This document shows positions 1 through 10,463 of a stretch of 64,000 nucleotides of DNA, one piece after another. Below the pieces are notes generated by a model. It was given only the letters and a program-made list of their open reading frames with translations. It was not told the origin of the DNA and made no database searches. The position numbers and the translations under genes are program-made. Positions within the stretch are counted from its first letter, which is position 1; the number at the start of each line of letters is the position of its first letter. The stretch is from Microbacterium keratanolyticum (GTDB taxonomy: Bacteria; Actinomycetota; Actinomycetes; Actinomycetales; Microbacteriaceae), in NCBI RefSeq assembly GCF_016907255.1, contig NZ_JAFBBQ010000001.1, positions 2,852,001 through 2,916,000 on the forward strand, given 5' to 3'.

Positions 1-75
1 GCCCGCGCGCTCGGGGTGGGTAAGGCGGCTCTCATCGTCACGATCGACACGAACGCCGTGGAGGTTGCCTCATGA
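1..75 (+). CDS. 3' end of an upstream gene, possibly ileS (partial)
   Basis: An open frame from base 1 encodes the last 24 residues of a protein (ending ...TNAVEVAS) and stops at the TGA at 73-75. It overlaps the folC start by four bases (ATGA), so the two genes are translationally coupled. In actinobacteria the gene directly before folC is usually isoleucyl-tRNA synthetase. That assignment comes from gene order only, because the visible tail carries no diagnostic motif. Confidence 0.5.
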   Translation, partial: ARALGVGKAALIVTIDTNAVEVAS

Positions 76-1424
76 GCGATCAGGATCGCGCCGACGCCGT
101 CTACGAGACGCTGCTGAGCCGCGCGGGGGAGCGCTGGGTACAGCCCCGCAAGGAGCGCACCGCTCGGCTGCTCGAACTGCTGGGCGACCCGCAGAGCACC
201 TACCGCGTCGTGCACATCACCGGCACGAACGGCAAAACCTCGACGGCGCGCATGATCGAGAGCCTGTTGCGCGCGCACGGGCTGCGCACCGGGTTGTTCA
301 CGAGCCCCCACCTGGAGCGCTTCACTGAGCGGATCATGATCGACGGCGAGCCGATCCAGGACGCCGCGGTCGCCGACGCCTGGGAAGACATCGAGCCGTT
401 CGTCGGGCTCGTCGACGCCGAGCTGGCGGCGGCCGGTGAAGAGCCCCTGACGTTCTTCGAGCTGCTGACCGCACTGGCGTTCGCCGCTGCTGCGGATGCT
501 CCGGTCGACGTCCTCGTTCTCGAGGTCGGGATGGGCGGCGCCTGGGATTCCACCAACACCGCCGATGGCGATGTCGCGGTCTTCGCGCCGATCGACATCG
601 ATCACGCCGACCGCCTCGGTGACACGATCGCGAAGATCGCCGAGGTGAAGGCCGGGATCATCAAGGACGGCGCCGCGGTCGTCTCCGCGCGACAGACCCC
701 GGAGGCGGAGGCGGTGCTGCGGCGGGTGGCGGCCGAGCGCGGCGCATCCATCGCCTTCGAAGGCCAGGACTTCGCGCTGCGTGAACAGCGTCTGGCGGTC
801 GGCGGGCAGCAGATCAGCCTGCAGGGTCTCGCAGGGGAGTATGCCGAGGAGTACCTGCCGCTGTACGGTGCGCACCAGGGCTTCAACGCGACGCTGGCGA
901 TCGCCGCGGTCGAATCGCTCATCGGAGGTGCGACCAAGCCGATCGCGGCCGACATCGTCGCCGACGGCCTGCAGGGAACCACGTCGCCGGGGCGTCTCCA
1001 GCTCCTCGGCATCGCACCGACAGTGATCGTCGATGCGGCGCACAATCCGCACGGCGCACGTGCCCTGGCGGAGGCGCTTCGCGACAACTTCGACTTCGAC
1101 GAGTGGGGCATCGTTCTCGGTGTGCTCGCCGACAAGGACGCAGAAGGCATCGTGGCGGCGCTCGCACCCGCCGCGACGCACATCTTCGCGACCGCGCCCG
1201 ACTCCGATCGGGCGAATGACGCCGACGCCATCGCTGACCTCGTCGAGGCCGCCGGTCAACGCGTGACGGTGCACCCGTCGCTCCAGGATGCGGCCGATGC
1301 CGCCCGGGAGTGGGCCGCCTCGGCTGATCGACGCGCCGTGGTGATCGCCGGGTCTGTCGTCCTCGCAGGGCAGGCTATCGCACTGGCCGAGTCTGAGGAC
1401 TGGAAGAGCGGATGGCGCGCATGA
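72..1424 (+). CDS. folC: bifunctional folylpolyglutamate synthase / dihydrofolate synthase
   Basis: Cytosolic Mur-ligase-family enzyme. It adds glutamate to dihydropteroate and extends the gamma-polyglutamate tail of folates, using ATP. The P-loop GTNGKTST lies at residues 51-58, and the GMGGAWDSTN segment typical of FolC is near residue 155. A late DAAHNPHG stretch matches the family's C-terminal ligase domain. The 450-residue length is normal. The ATG overlaps the upstream stop codon, and the gene's own stop overlaps the start of the DUF4233 gene, so this is a tight operon. pabB (22095), which makes the p-aminobenzoate moiety of folate, lies elsewhere in the window. Confidence 0.95.
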   Translation: MSDQDRADAVYETLLSRAGERWVQPRKERTARLLELLGDPQSTYRVVHITGTNGKTSTARMIESLLRAHGLRTGLFTSPHLERFTERIMIDGEPIQDAAVADAWEDIEPFVGLVDAELAAAGEEPLTFFELLTALAFAAAADAPVDVLVLEVGMGGAWDSTNTADGDVAVFAPIDIDHADRLGDTIAKIAEVKAGIIKDGAAVVSARQTPEAEAVLRRVAAERGASIAFEGQDFALREQRLAVGGQQISLQGLAGEYAEEYLPLYGAHQGFNATLAIAAVESLIGGATKPIAADIVADGLQGTTSPGRLQLLGIAPTVIVDAAHNPHGARALAEALRDNFDFDEWGIVLGVLADKDAEGIVAALAPAATHIFATAPDSDRANDADAIADLVEAAGQRVTVHPSLQDAADAAREWAASADRRAVVIAGSVVLAGQAIALAESEDWKSGWRA

Positions 1425-1813
1425 GTGAAGCATCGGCGACTCCGCGCCGCCGCGCGCCCCGTGGCCTGGCGGCGAAGCTCGGCGCCGTCGTCCTCGGGTT
1501 CGAGGCCGTCGTCGTCGGACTCGGCGGGCTGACCGTCTTCGGCCTTCGCGCCCTGCCTGCCGGGATCGAACCCTGGTGGGCGATCGTCGGCGGTGGCGTC
1601 ATCGCCATCGCCATGATCATCACGGCCGGCCGCGTGCACACCCGCGGCGGTGTCATCGCCGGATGGACGCTCCAGGTGATCGTCGCCCTCGGCGGATTCC
1701 TCGTTCCCGCGGTCGCCTTCATCGCCGTCGTCTTCGGCGGAATGTGGGCCTATGCGATGATCGCCGGCGGACGCACCGACCGCGAAGCGGCACGTGCCCA
1801 GGCCGACAGCTGA
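1421..1813 (+). CDS. DUF4233 family membrane protein
   Basis: Small protein of 130 residues. A short basic N-terminus (TPRRRAPRG) is followed by about four hydrophobic segments, roughly residues 15-40, 45-62, 75-92 and 94-112, so it is an integral membrane protein. Function is unknown. DUF4233 genes are characteristically placed directly after folC in actinobacteria, which supports the family call. The ATG at 1421 overlaps the folC stop as ATGA; an ATG at 1412 in the same frame is possible but would overlap more. The ndk gene follows after 38 bases. Confidence 0.8.
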   Translation: MSEASATPRRRAPRGLAAKLGAVVLGFEAVVVGLGGLTVFGLRALPAGIEPWWAIVGGGVIAIAMIITAGRVHTRGGVIAGWTLQVIVALGGFLVPAVAFIAVVFGGMWAYAMIAGGRTDREAARAQADS

Positions 1814-1851
1814 ACCGACACCTTTCGAATTCGACACAGAGAGTGAATGCA

Positions 1852-2268
1852 ATGACTACTGAAGAGACGCTGATCCTGGTCAAGCCCGACGGTGTGGCCC
1901 GCGGCCTCACCGGCGCGATTCTCGCGCGCATCGAGGCGAAGGGATACTCGCTCGTCGACATCCGCCTCGTCGAGCCCGACCGTGCGCTGCTGGAGCAGCA
2001 CTACGCCGAGCACGAGGGCAAGCCCTTCTACGAGCCGCTCCTCGAGTTCATGATGTCGGGACCGTCGGTGGCGATCCGCCTCGCTGGCAACCGCGTCATC
2101 GAGGGCTTCCGTTCGCTCGCAGGCACCACCGACCCGACGACCGCCGCTCCCGGCACCATCCGCGGTGACTTCGGCCGCGACTGGGGACTCAAGGTGCAGC
2201 AGAACCTCGTGCACGGCTCGGACAGCCCCGAGTCGGCTGCCCGCGAACTGGGCATCTGGTTCTCCTGA
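1852..2268 (+). CDS. ndk: nucleoside diphosphate kinase
   Basis: Transfers the gamma phosphate from ATP to NDPs through a phosphohistidine. The 138-residue protein is the usual length. It starts with the family signature ETLILVKPDGV and carries the catalytic His121 in the NLVHGSDS motif. The ATG is preceded by a purine-rich AGAGAG Shine-Dalgarno-like stretch. An in-frame GTG three codons upstream is less likely given conserved N-termini. It is the last gene of the folC cluster and is followed by a strong hairpin terminator. Confidence 0.97.
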   Translation: MTTEETLILVKPDGVARGLTGAILARIEAKGYSLVDIRLVEPDRALLEQHYAEHEGKPFYEPLLEFMMSGPSVAIRLAGNRVIEGFRSLAGTTDPTTAAPGTIRGDFGRDWGLKVQQNLVHGSDSPESAARELGIWFS

Positions 2269-2278
2269 GCCATACGGC

Positions 2279-2314
2279 AAAGAGGCGGCGCCCCACGTGG
2301 GGTGCCGCCTCTTT
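2279..2314. terminator. bidirectional hairpin terminator between ndk and the VKOR gene
   Basis: A perfect 11-bp stem (2279-2289 with 2304-2314, AAAGAGGCGGC and its complement) has a loop that is itself palindromic (CCCCACGTGGGG). A-rich and T-rich flanks lie on both sides, so it can stop the convergent ndk and VKOR transcripts. Confidence 0.85.
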
Positions 2315-2328
2315 TGTGTGCGGGGCGC

Positions 2329-2925
2329 TCAGAAGAGGTTGCCCAGCACATCCAGACGCAGCTGCGCGATGACCGCGATGACGGCGAAGGCGAGCACCGT
2401 GGCAAGGGGAACCCAGCTCATGAGCCGGTCCGCCGCCTCCTGCGTCTTCGGACTGACGGGGAAAGCACCCACGCGGAACAGATGCACCAGCGTGGCGAAG
2501 AAGGTCGGAATCGTCACCGACCAGGTGACCATGCACCACGGGCACAGTGTGCCGAGCACGAAGATGCTCTGCGTGATCAGCCAGATGACGAAGGCCAGGG
2601 CACCGGTCATGCCCAGGCCGAACAGCAGCCAGAACCAGCGGTTGAACCGTGCACCGGCAAGCAGCGCGGCGCCCACGACGATCGGGGCCATCCATCCGGT
2701 GAGCCCGATGATCGGATTCGGGAAGCCGAACACCGATCCCTGCCAGGAATCCAGGTTCGCCTGGCACTGCACGAGAAGGCTGAAGTCGCAGCCGAGCGTC
2801 GCGTCAGGATCGCTGAGCAGATGGAACTTCTCTACCGTGAGCTGGAAGGCCGCCCACCAGCCGATCACGCCGGCGACGATGAGCCACAGGGCGAAGACAA
2901 CGGGGCGCGATCGTGCGGCAGTCAT
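2329..2925 (-). CDS. vitamin K epoxide reductase (VKOR) family membrane protein
   Basis: Integral membrane quinone-linked thiol oxidoreductase. In actinobacteria, VKOR reoxidises the periplasmic DsbA-like oxidase that makes disulfide bonds. The 198 residues form about five hydrophobic helices. All expected catalytic features are present: loop cysteines C46 and C54, the conserved Ser64, and the active-site CPWC at 128-131. No fused thioredoxin domain follows. The ATG at 2925 has a CATAAT -10 element seven bases upstream. The DsbA-like protein encoded at 58924 has no signal peptide, so it is not the obvious partner. Confidence 0.9.
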   Translation of the reverse strand: MTAARSRPVVFALWLIVAGVIGWWAAFQLTVEKFHLLSDPDATLGCDFSLLVQCQANLDSWQGSVFGFPNPIIGLTGWMAPIVVGAALLAGARFNRWFWLLFGLGMTGALAFVIWLITQSIFVLGTLCPWCMVTWSVTIPTFFATLVHLFRVGAFPVSPKTQEAADRLMSWVPLATVLAFAVIAVIAQLRLDVLGNLF

Positions 2926-2932
2926 GATTCGG

Positions 2933-2938
2933 ATTATG
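2933..2938 (-). promoter_or_regulatory. -10 element of the VKOR gene
   Basis: CATAAT on the minus strand ends seven bases before the ATG at 2925. The transcript would start at or next to the start codon (leaderless). Confidence 0.5.
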
Positions 2939-3031
2939 CCGAAGTTTTCCTATGGGCGGGGTGTGTCCTCTGGATGACGCGGAAGTTCATCGGGATCGCC
3001 GTCGGATGCCGCGTTCTGCGCCGCATGGTGC

Positions 3032-3206
3032 GATAATGAACGTTGATGTCGTACCTGGCGAGCCAGCGGACATCGCACGCAGACTTTCGGAGGCACATGC
3101 CTCCTCGCGATCAGAGCGTTCGCCGATCGCAGCCAAGTGAGACGGCACCGAGAGTGCCGCACGATTTCACGGGGGCGCAGGCCCCTGTGCAGGGAGTAAG
3201 CCAGAG
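3032..3206 (+). promoter_or_regulatory. probable rne promoter and long structured 5' leader
   Basis: GATAAT at 3032-3037 is a good -10 hexamer and would give a leader of about 160 bases before the rne ATG. The leader contains a perfect 6-bp hairpin (3143-3148 with 3154-3159) and a GGGGC/GCCCC hairpin (3172-3176 with 3181-3185) near the start codon. RNase E of other bacteria is feedback-controlled through its 5' UTR. That this leader acts the same way is inference. Confidence 0.45.
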
Positions 3207-5690
3207 ATGGCCGATGAGAACATTGACAACAGTCCTACCCATGATGGTGACGAACAGCTCTCCTTCGAGACGCTGATCGACACGCCCGAGGCGGATGCTG
3301 CGCCGGACGCAGAGCCGACTGGCGACGAGGCGCCGACTGTTGTGGAGGAGCCGGCAGAGGCACCCGTCGCGGACGCAGACGAGTCCGTGGCCGTCGAGGC
3401 GGAGGAGTCGGCGACTGTCGAGAAGGCTCCGGTCGAGGCCGATGAAGCTGCACCGGACGCGCCCGAGACCGAGGCGCCCGGCGCAGAGACGTCGGATGCA
3501 GATGCTCCCGCCGCCGTTCCGGATGCGCACGCCGTCGTCCCGGCGGTGGAGCCGACGAAGCCCGCTCCCGTCACGGCCGTGAGCCTGGGACTGCTTCCCG
3601 AGGTGTTCGTCTCCCGGGTGTCGACGCAGCTGCACTTCTACGCCCCGGAGTTCGTGCCGCTGCCGGCGCGCCCGGAGCGAGACAGCGCCACAGATGCGGA
3701 TGACGCCTCCGGCGGCAACCGCCGTGGTCGTCGCCGTCGCGGCGGAGACGCCGACGAGACGCGCGAAGAGCCGCGTCAGCGTCAGCGCGTCGTCGAGTAC
3801 ATCACCGAGCCGCAGCGCATCAAGGGCTCCACGCGCCTTGAGGCCAAGAAACAGCGCCGGCGTGATGGCCGCGACGCCGGTCGTCGCCGCCCGGTCGTCA
3901 CCGAGGCCGAGTTCCTCGCTCGCCGTGAGGCTGTCGACCGCGAGATGATCGTGCGATCCAAGAACGGCCGCACGCAGATCGCGGTGCTCGAGGACAACGT
4001 TCTCGTCGAGCACTATGTGGCGCGCAACCAGGACGCCTCGCTCATCGGCAATGTGTACCTGGGGCGAGTGCAGAACGTCCTGCCCAGCATGGAGGCGGCC
4101 TTCGTCGACATCGGCCGCGGACGCAACGCCGTCCTCTACTCGGGCGAGGTGGACTGGGACGGCGTCGAGACCGGCAATCAGCCCCGCCGGATCGAGCTGG
4201 CCCTCAAGCCGGGCGACAAGGTTCTCGTGCAGGTCACGAAGGACCCGGTCGGTCACAAGGGCGCCCGTCTGACGAGCCAGATCTCCCTCCCCGGCCGCTA
4301 CCTCGTGTACGTGCCCGGCGGATCGATGAACGGCATCTCCCGGAAGCTCCCTGACACCGAGCGTGCGCGTCTGAAGCGCATCCTCAAGGAGGTGCTCCCG
4401 GAATCGTCCGGCGTGATCGTGCGCACGGCGGCCGAGGGTGCAACTGAGGAGCAGCTCACTCGCGACGTGCAGCGACTGACCGCCCAGTGGGAGCACATTC
4501 GCACGCAGGTCACGAGCATCCAGGCGCCCTCCCTGCTTCATGCAGAGCCCGACCTGCTGGTCAAGATCGTGCGTGATGTCTTCAACGAGGACTTCACGAA
4601 GATGCTCATCCAGGGCACGGACGCCAGCCGCACCATCCGCGGCTACCTCGAGAGCGTCGCCCCCGACCTGCTGGAGCGCGTCGAGGCGTACGAGGATGAC
4701 GTCGATCCGTTCGATGCCTTCCGTGTCACCGAGCAGATCGAGAAGGCGCTCGACCGCAAGGTCTGGCTGCCCTCCGGTGGATCCCTCGTGATCGACCGCA
4801 CCGAGGCCATGACGGTTGTCGATGTCAACACCGGCAAGTTCGTCGGCTCCGGGGGCAACCTCGAAGAGACCGTCACGAAGAACAACCTCGAGGCGGCGGA
4901 AGAGATCGTTCGCCAGCTGCGCCTGCGCGACATCGGCGGCATCATCGTCGTCGACTTCATCGACATGGTGCTCGAATCCAACCGTGATCTCGTGCTGCGC
5001 CGTCTCGTCGAGTGCCTGAGCCGCGACCGGACCAAGCACCAGGTCGCCGAGGTGACCTCGCTGGGCCTGGTTCAGATGACGCGCAAGAAGCTCGGCCTGG
5101 GACTGCTGGAGACCTTCAGTGAGGCCTGTGAGGTCTGCGCCGGGCGCGGCGTCATCGTGCACCACGATCCGGTCGTGAAGCACCGTTCGTCGTCGAACTC
5201 CGGTGGAGGAAACGGCAACGGCGGCTCGAACCGTCGTCAGCGCGGTGGCAACGGCAACGGCGGCGGAAACAACGGCAACGGCAACGGCGGAGGAAACGGC
5301 AACGGCTCGTCCTCGCAGGCGTCTGCGCCCGCCGCATCCGCCACCCACAGCATCCCCGAGGGGGCGAAGTCAGCACTCGCGCAGATCGCCGCCTCCACGC
5401 TGCTCCCGCAGATCGAGGTCGAGGGTGCGGCACCCGCTGCTCCGGCTGAGAGCGTGCAGGCTGAGCGTCCGAAGAAGTCGCGCAAGAAGCGCGGCGGCGA
5501 CCGCTCCGCGCCCAAGACGCAGACCGAAGCCCTGCTGGACTCCGTTCTCGACGCGCTTCCCGAGCCGAAGGCCCCCGGTCAGGGGCGCGGACGTCGTCGC
5601 GTCTCCACCGCGGCGCTGTCGGGCACGCCGGTCGTGCACACCCCCACTACGACGCCGTCAGCGGTCTCGGGCGGGGATACGGAGTCCTGA
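3207..5690 (+). CDS. rne: ribonuclease E/G family endoribonuclease
   Basis: Central mRNA-decay and rRNA-processing endoribonuclease. The 827 residues divide into three parts. An acidic Glu/Ala-rich low-complexity N-terminus spans about 1-120. A catalytic core spans about 230-660, with an S1 domain from residue 254. The C-terminal tail is Gly/Asn-rich and then basic. The metal-binding aspartates are D539 (VVDVNTG) and D583 (DFIDM), spaced as in E. coli RNase E. The Zn-link CEVC is at 641-644. As in other actinobacterial RNase E proteins, the core sits between disordered arms. The 3' end overlaps the convergent DUF4031 gene by 33 bases. It lies upstream of rplU-rpmA-obgE. Confidence 0.95.
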   Translation: MADENIDNSPTHDGDEQLSFETLIDTPEADAAPDAEPTGDEAPTVVEEPAEAPVADADESVAVEAEESATVEKAPVEADEAAPDAPETEAPGAETSDADAPAAVPDAHAVVPAVEPTKPAPVTAVSLGLLPEVFVSRVSTQLHFYAPEFVPLPARPERDSATDADDASGGNRRGRRRRGGDADETREEPRQRQRVVEYITEPQRIKGSTRLEAKKQRRRDGRDAGRRRPVVTEAEFLARREAVDREMIVRSKNGRTQIAVLEDNVLVEHYVARNQDASLIGNVYLGRVQNVLPSMEAAFVDIGRGRNAVLYSGEVDWDGVETGNQPRRIELALKPGDKVLVQVTKDPVGHKGARLTSQISLPGRYLVYVPGGSMNGISRKLPDTERARLKRILKEVLPESSGVIVRTAAEGATEEQLTRDVQRLTAQWEHIRTQVTSIQAPSLLHAEPDLLVKIVRDVFNEDFTKMLIQGTDASRTIRGYLESVAPDLLERVEAYEDDVDPFDAFRVTEQIEKALDRKVWLPSGGSLVIDRTEAMTVVDVNTGKFVGSGGNLEETVTKNNLEAAEEIVRQLRLRDIGGIIVVDFIDMVLESNRDLVLRRLVECLSRDRTKHQVAEVTSLGLVQMTRKKLGLGLLETFSEACEVCAGRGVIVHHDPVVKHRSSSNSGGGNGNGGSNRRQRGGNGNGGGNNGNGNGGGNGNGSSSQASAPAASATHSIPEGAKSALAQIAASTLLPQIEVEGAAPAAPAESVQAERPKKSRKKRGGDRSAPKTQTEALLDSVLDALPEPKAPGQGRGRRRVSTAALSGTPVVHTPTTTPSAVSGGDTES
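5202..5309 (+). repeat. imperfect GGAAACGGC-type tandem repeat inside rne
   Basis: Irregular repeats of GGNAACGGC encode the Gly/Asn-rich stretch (NGG, GNGN units) about 25 residues after the RNase E Zn-link. It is coding, not CRISPR: the units are 6-9 bases long without constant spacers. It may vary in length between strains. Confidence 0.8.
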
Positions 5691-5921
5691 GGCGATCAGA
5701 GCCCGCACAAGCTGCTTGCCTGTGACATGACGCGCTCCTCCGGCGATCAGCCGGGGGAGCGCTTCTGCGGGAACGTCGTAGTGATCGAGGTCGAAGGCGC
5801 GGCGCGGCAGATCGTGCGCCGCGGCGAACTCGTGCAGTTCCTGGATGCTGGCGGTGCTGACCAGGTGCGCCCAGAGGCGTCCGTGGGCCGGCCAGATCGC
5901 ATCATCTACAAGAATTGCCAT
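5658..5921 (-). CDS. DUF4031 domain protein
   Basis: An 87-residue cytosolic protein of unknown function covering the whole DUF4031 family. It has the characteristic MAILVDxxxWPAHGRLWAHLVS start and a FDLDHYDVP motif at about residues 44-52. It faces rne and overlaps its last 33 bases. TAGGAT lies exactly six bases before its ATG, so its mRNA is probably leaderless. The divergent rplU promoter begins about 15 bases further on. Confidence 0.85.
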   Translation of the reverse strand: MAILVDDAIWPAHGRLWAHLVSTASIQELHEFAAAHDLPRRAFDLDHYDVPAEALPRLIAGGARHVTGKQLVRALIASGLRIPARDR

Positions 5922-5927
5922 GCCGCG

Positions 5928-5933
5928 ATCCTA
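5928..5933 (-). promoter_or_regulatory. -10 element of the DUF4031 gene
   Basis: TAGGAT on the minus strand ends six bases before the ATG at 5921, predicting a leaderless mRNA. Confidence 0.6.
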
Positions 5934-5947
5934 CGGCGTGGCTCGCT

Positions 5948-5976
5948 TTGCGGCATCGCGTGGCATCCGGTAAAGT
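5948..5976 (+). promoter_or_regulatory. promoter of the rplU-rpmA transcript
   Basis: TTGCGG (5948-5953) and TAAAGT (5971-5976) are separated by exactly 17 bases, the best sigma-70-type promoter in the window. Transcription would begin near 5983. Confidence 0.75.
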
Positions 5977-5982
5977 AGCTCC

Positions 5983-6134
5983 TTGGTGCACCGTGCCGTC
6001 CGCATTTGCTGGGCGCACGGATGATGTCTTGCAGCTGCACCCGCTGAAGCGGTTCTCCGCTGTGGCATCGATGCAAGCAGAGTCTTTCCGTGAGAGTACG
6101 GAGCCCATGTGCTCCCCAATGAAACAGGTGTGAA
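5983..6134 (+). promoter_or_regulatory. structured 5' leader of rplU
   Basis: About 150 bases separate the predicted start of transcription from the rplU GTG. It contains several hairpins: 5991-6001 with 6011-6020 (one bulge), CCGC/GCGG at 6041-6052, CTTGCA (6028-6033) with TGCAAG (6072-6077), TCCGT/ACGGA at 6087-6102, and GAGC/GCTC just before the start. Ribosomal-protein leaders often bind their own product; here that is inference. No known Rfam leader could be assigned by eye. Confidence 0.45.
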
Positions 6135-6443
6135 GTGGTTTACGCAGTAGTGCGCGCCGGTGGCCGGCAGGAGAAGGTAGAGGTCGGCACGGTCGTCCAG
6201 CTCGACCGCGTCAGCGCGGCCAAGGGCGAGACGATTGAGCTTCCCGCGGTGCTGCTCGTTGACGGCGACGCCGTCACCACCGACGCCGACAAGCTCGCAA
6301 AGGTGAAGGTCACGGCTGAGGTTCTCGGCAACCTCCGCGGCCCGAAGATCGTCATCCAGAAGTACAAGAACAAGACCGGTTACAAGAAGCGTCAGGGCCA
6401 CCGTCAGGAGCTCTCGCGCGTCAAGGTCACTGGCATCAAGTAA
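6135..6443 (+). CDS. rplU: 50S ribosomal protein L21 (bL21)
   Basis: Ribosomal large-subunit protein that binds 23S rRNA. The 102-residue length and the hallmark segments [14 protein letters not shown] and [15 protein letters not shown] at about 80-94 make the call secure. The GTG start follows an AGGTGTGAA stretch. rpmA follows 18 bases after the stop, in the usual L21-L27 pair. Confidence 0.98.
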   Translation: MVYAVVRAGGRQEKVEVGTVVQLDRVSAAKGETIELPAVLLVDGDAVTTDADKLAKVKVTAEVLGNLRGPKIVIQKYKNKTGYKKRQGHRQELSRVKVTGIK

Positions 6444-6461
6444 GCGGAAGAGGCTTAAGGA

Positions 6462-6719
6462 ATGGCACACAAAAAGGGCGCAAGCTCCACCCGTAACGGT
6501 CGTGACTCCAACGCCCAGCGACTTGGCGTCAAGCGCTTCGGCGGCCAGGAAGTCAACGCTGGTGAGATCATCGTCCGTCAGCGCGGCACGCACTTCCACC
6601 CCGGCGTGAACGTCGGCCGTGGCAAGGACGACACCCTCTTCGCCCTCTCGGCCGGTGCGGTCGAGTTCGGCAACAAGGGCGGCCGCAAGGTCGTCAACAT
6701 CGTCACCGCTGTCGCCTAA
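6462..6719 (+). CDS. rpmA: 50S ribosomal protein L27 (bL27)
   Basis: The 85-residue L27 starts [17 protein letters not shown] with no N-terminal cleavage extension of the Firmicutes type, so the mature N-terminus can reach the peptidyl-transferase centre directly. An AAGGAATGG context places a Shine-Dalgarno sequence almost on the start codon. It forms an operon with rplU. A hairpin downstream separates it from obgE. Confidence 0.98.
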   Translation: MAHKKGASSTRNGRDSNAQRLGVKRFGGQEVNAGEIIVRQRGTHFHPGVNVGRGKDDTLFALSAGAVEFGNKGGRKVVNIVTAVA

Positions 6720-6730
6720 GCGATAGATAG

Positions 6731-9090
<2,360 letters not shown>

Positions 9091-9118
9091 CGCGGATCCG
9101 ACGGCCTGAGGCGCTCGG

Positions 9119-9124
9119 TACACT
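9119..9124 (+). promoter_or_regulatory. -10 element of proA
   Basis: TACACT ends six bases before the proA ATG at 9131, predicting a leaderless proA mRNA separate from the obgE-proB transcript. Confidence 0.65.
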
Positions 9125-9130
9125 GAGCGC

Positions 9131-10411
9131 ATGACCGTTGACACGTCTTCCGCGCCCGTCGTGACCGACACTCCGCAGCAGCGCATGGCGCTGGCGAAGG
9201 AGGCGTCGCGAGCGACAGCTCAGTTGACGAGCGACGACAAGCGCAGTGCTCTGCACGCGATCGCCGACGCGCTCGTGGCGAGCGCCCCGGCGATCATCGC
9301 GGCGAACCAGGAAGACCTGGAGCGCGGCCGTGACAACGGTCTCACGACCGGCCTTCTCGACCGTCTGCGCCTCGATGACGCACGTATCGCGGGGCTCGCC
9401 TCCGCGGTGTGCGAGGTTGCTGCGCTGGCGGATCCGGTCGGACAGGTCGTGGGCGGACACCGCATGCCCAACGGCGTCGCCCTCGAGCAGGTGCGCGTGC
9501 CGTTCGGCGTCGTGGGAGTGATCTACGAAGCGCGCCCGAACGTGACCGTCGATATCGCCGCTCTCGCGTTGCGCTCCGGCAACGCCGTTGTTCTGCGCGG
9601 CGGAAGCGCGGCTCGCAGTTCGAACACGGTGCTCGTCGAGGTCATGCGCTCTGCGCTCGACTCCGCGGGCATCACGGCGGAGGCGATTCAGACGGTCGAC
9701 GACTTCGGTCGCGACGGAGCACACGCCATGATGCGCGGACGCGGCCTCATCGACGTTCTGATCCCTCGGGGGAGCGCCTCACTCATCGAGACCGTCGTCA
9801 CCGAGTCCACCGTCCCGGTCATCGAGACAGGTGCGGGCGTCGTGCACATCGTGCTCGACGAGAGCGCTCCGGATGACTGGGCGCGTGACATCGTCGTGAA
9901 CGCCAAGGTGCAGCGTCCCAGCGTGTGCAACGCGGTCGAGACCGTCCTCGTGCTTCGCCCGGCCGCCGAGCGGCTGGTCCCGAATGTCGTCGAGGCGCTT
10001 GTCGCGCAGGGTGTGACCGTACACGGCGATGCCGGTGTCGCGGAGCTCGTGCCGGGCGTCGTTCCCGCGACGGAAGAGGACTGGGGGACCGAGTACCTCA
10101 GCCTCGACGTGTCGATGAAGCTCGTCGACACCCTCGACGAGGCGCTCGCCCACATTCGTCGGTACAGCACCGGACACACCGAGTCGATCATCACGACCGA
10201 TTCGCGCAATGCGGAGCGCTTCCTCGCCGAGGTGGATTCCGCAGTCGTCATGGCCAACGCTTCGACGCGCTTCACCGACGGAGGCGAGTTCGGCTTCGGC
10301 GCGGAGGTGGGCATCTCAACGCAGAAGCTGCACACGCGCGGACCGATGGGGCTGTCGGAACTCACGAGCACCAAGTGGCTCGCGCGCGGTTCCGGTCAGA
10401 CGCGCGCCTGA
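9131..10411 (+). CDS. proA: gamma-glutamyl phosphate reductase
   Basis: Second step of proline synthesis: NADPH-dependent reduction of glutamyl phosphate to glutamate semialdehyde. The 426 residues form an aldehyde-dehydrogenase fold. The catalytic Cys266 sits in VQRPSVCNAVET, and the family signature (VVMANASTRFTDGGEFGFGAE) lies at about 371-391. The start is fixed by the TACACT -10 six bases upstream. It pairs functionally with proB just upstream. Confidence 0.97.
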   Translation: MTVDTSSAPVVTDTPQQRMALAKEASRATAQLTSDDKRSALHAIADALVASAPAIIAANQEDLERGRDNGLTTGLLDRLRLDDARIAGLASAVCEVAALADPVGQVVGGHRMPNGVALEQVRVPFGVVGVIYEARPNVTVDIAALALRSGNAVVLRGGSAARSSNTVLVEVMRSALDSAGITAEAIQTVDDFGRDGAHAMMRGRGLIDVLIPRGSASLIETVVTESTVPVIETGAGVVHIVLDESAPDDWARDIVVNAKVQRPSVCNAVETVLVLRPAAERLVPNVVEALVAQGVTVHGDAGVAELVPGVVPATEEDWGTEYLSLDVSMKLVDTLDEALAHIRRYSTGHTESIITTDSRNAERFLAEVDSAVVMANASTRFTDGGEFGFGAEVGISTQKLHTRGPMGLSELTSTKWLARGSGQTRA

Positions 10412-10463
10412 CGGCTAGACTGGGACAGAGAATTCTCGTACCCGGTTCTACATAGGAGATTTG

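Noticed and set aside
2165..3036. Plus-strand frames opposite the VKOR gene
   Set aside because: Overlap the VKOR gene with its complete set of catalytic cysteines. The products lack recognisable features.
5202..5309. Short-unit repeat considered as a CRISPR array
   Set aside because: Units are 6-9 bases without spacers and stay in frame in rne, encoding Gly/Asn repeats.
3111..5348. 745-codon open frame antisense to rne
   Set aside because: High-GC shadow. The plus-strand frame has all RNase E motifs, and the antisense product shows no domain and no start signals.
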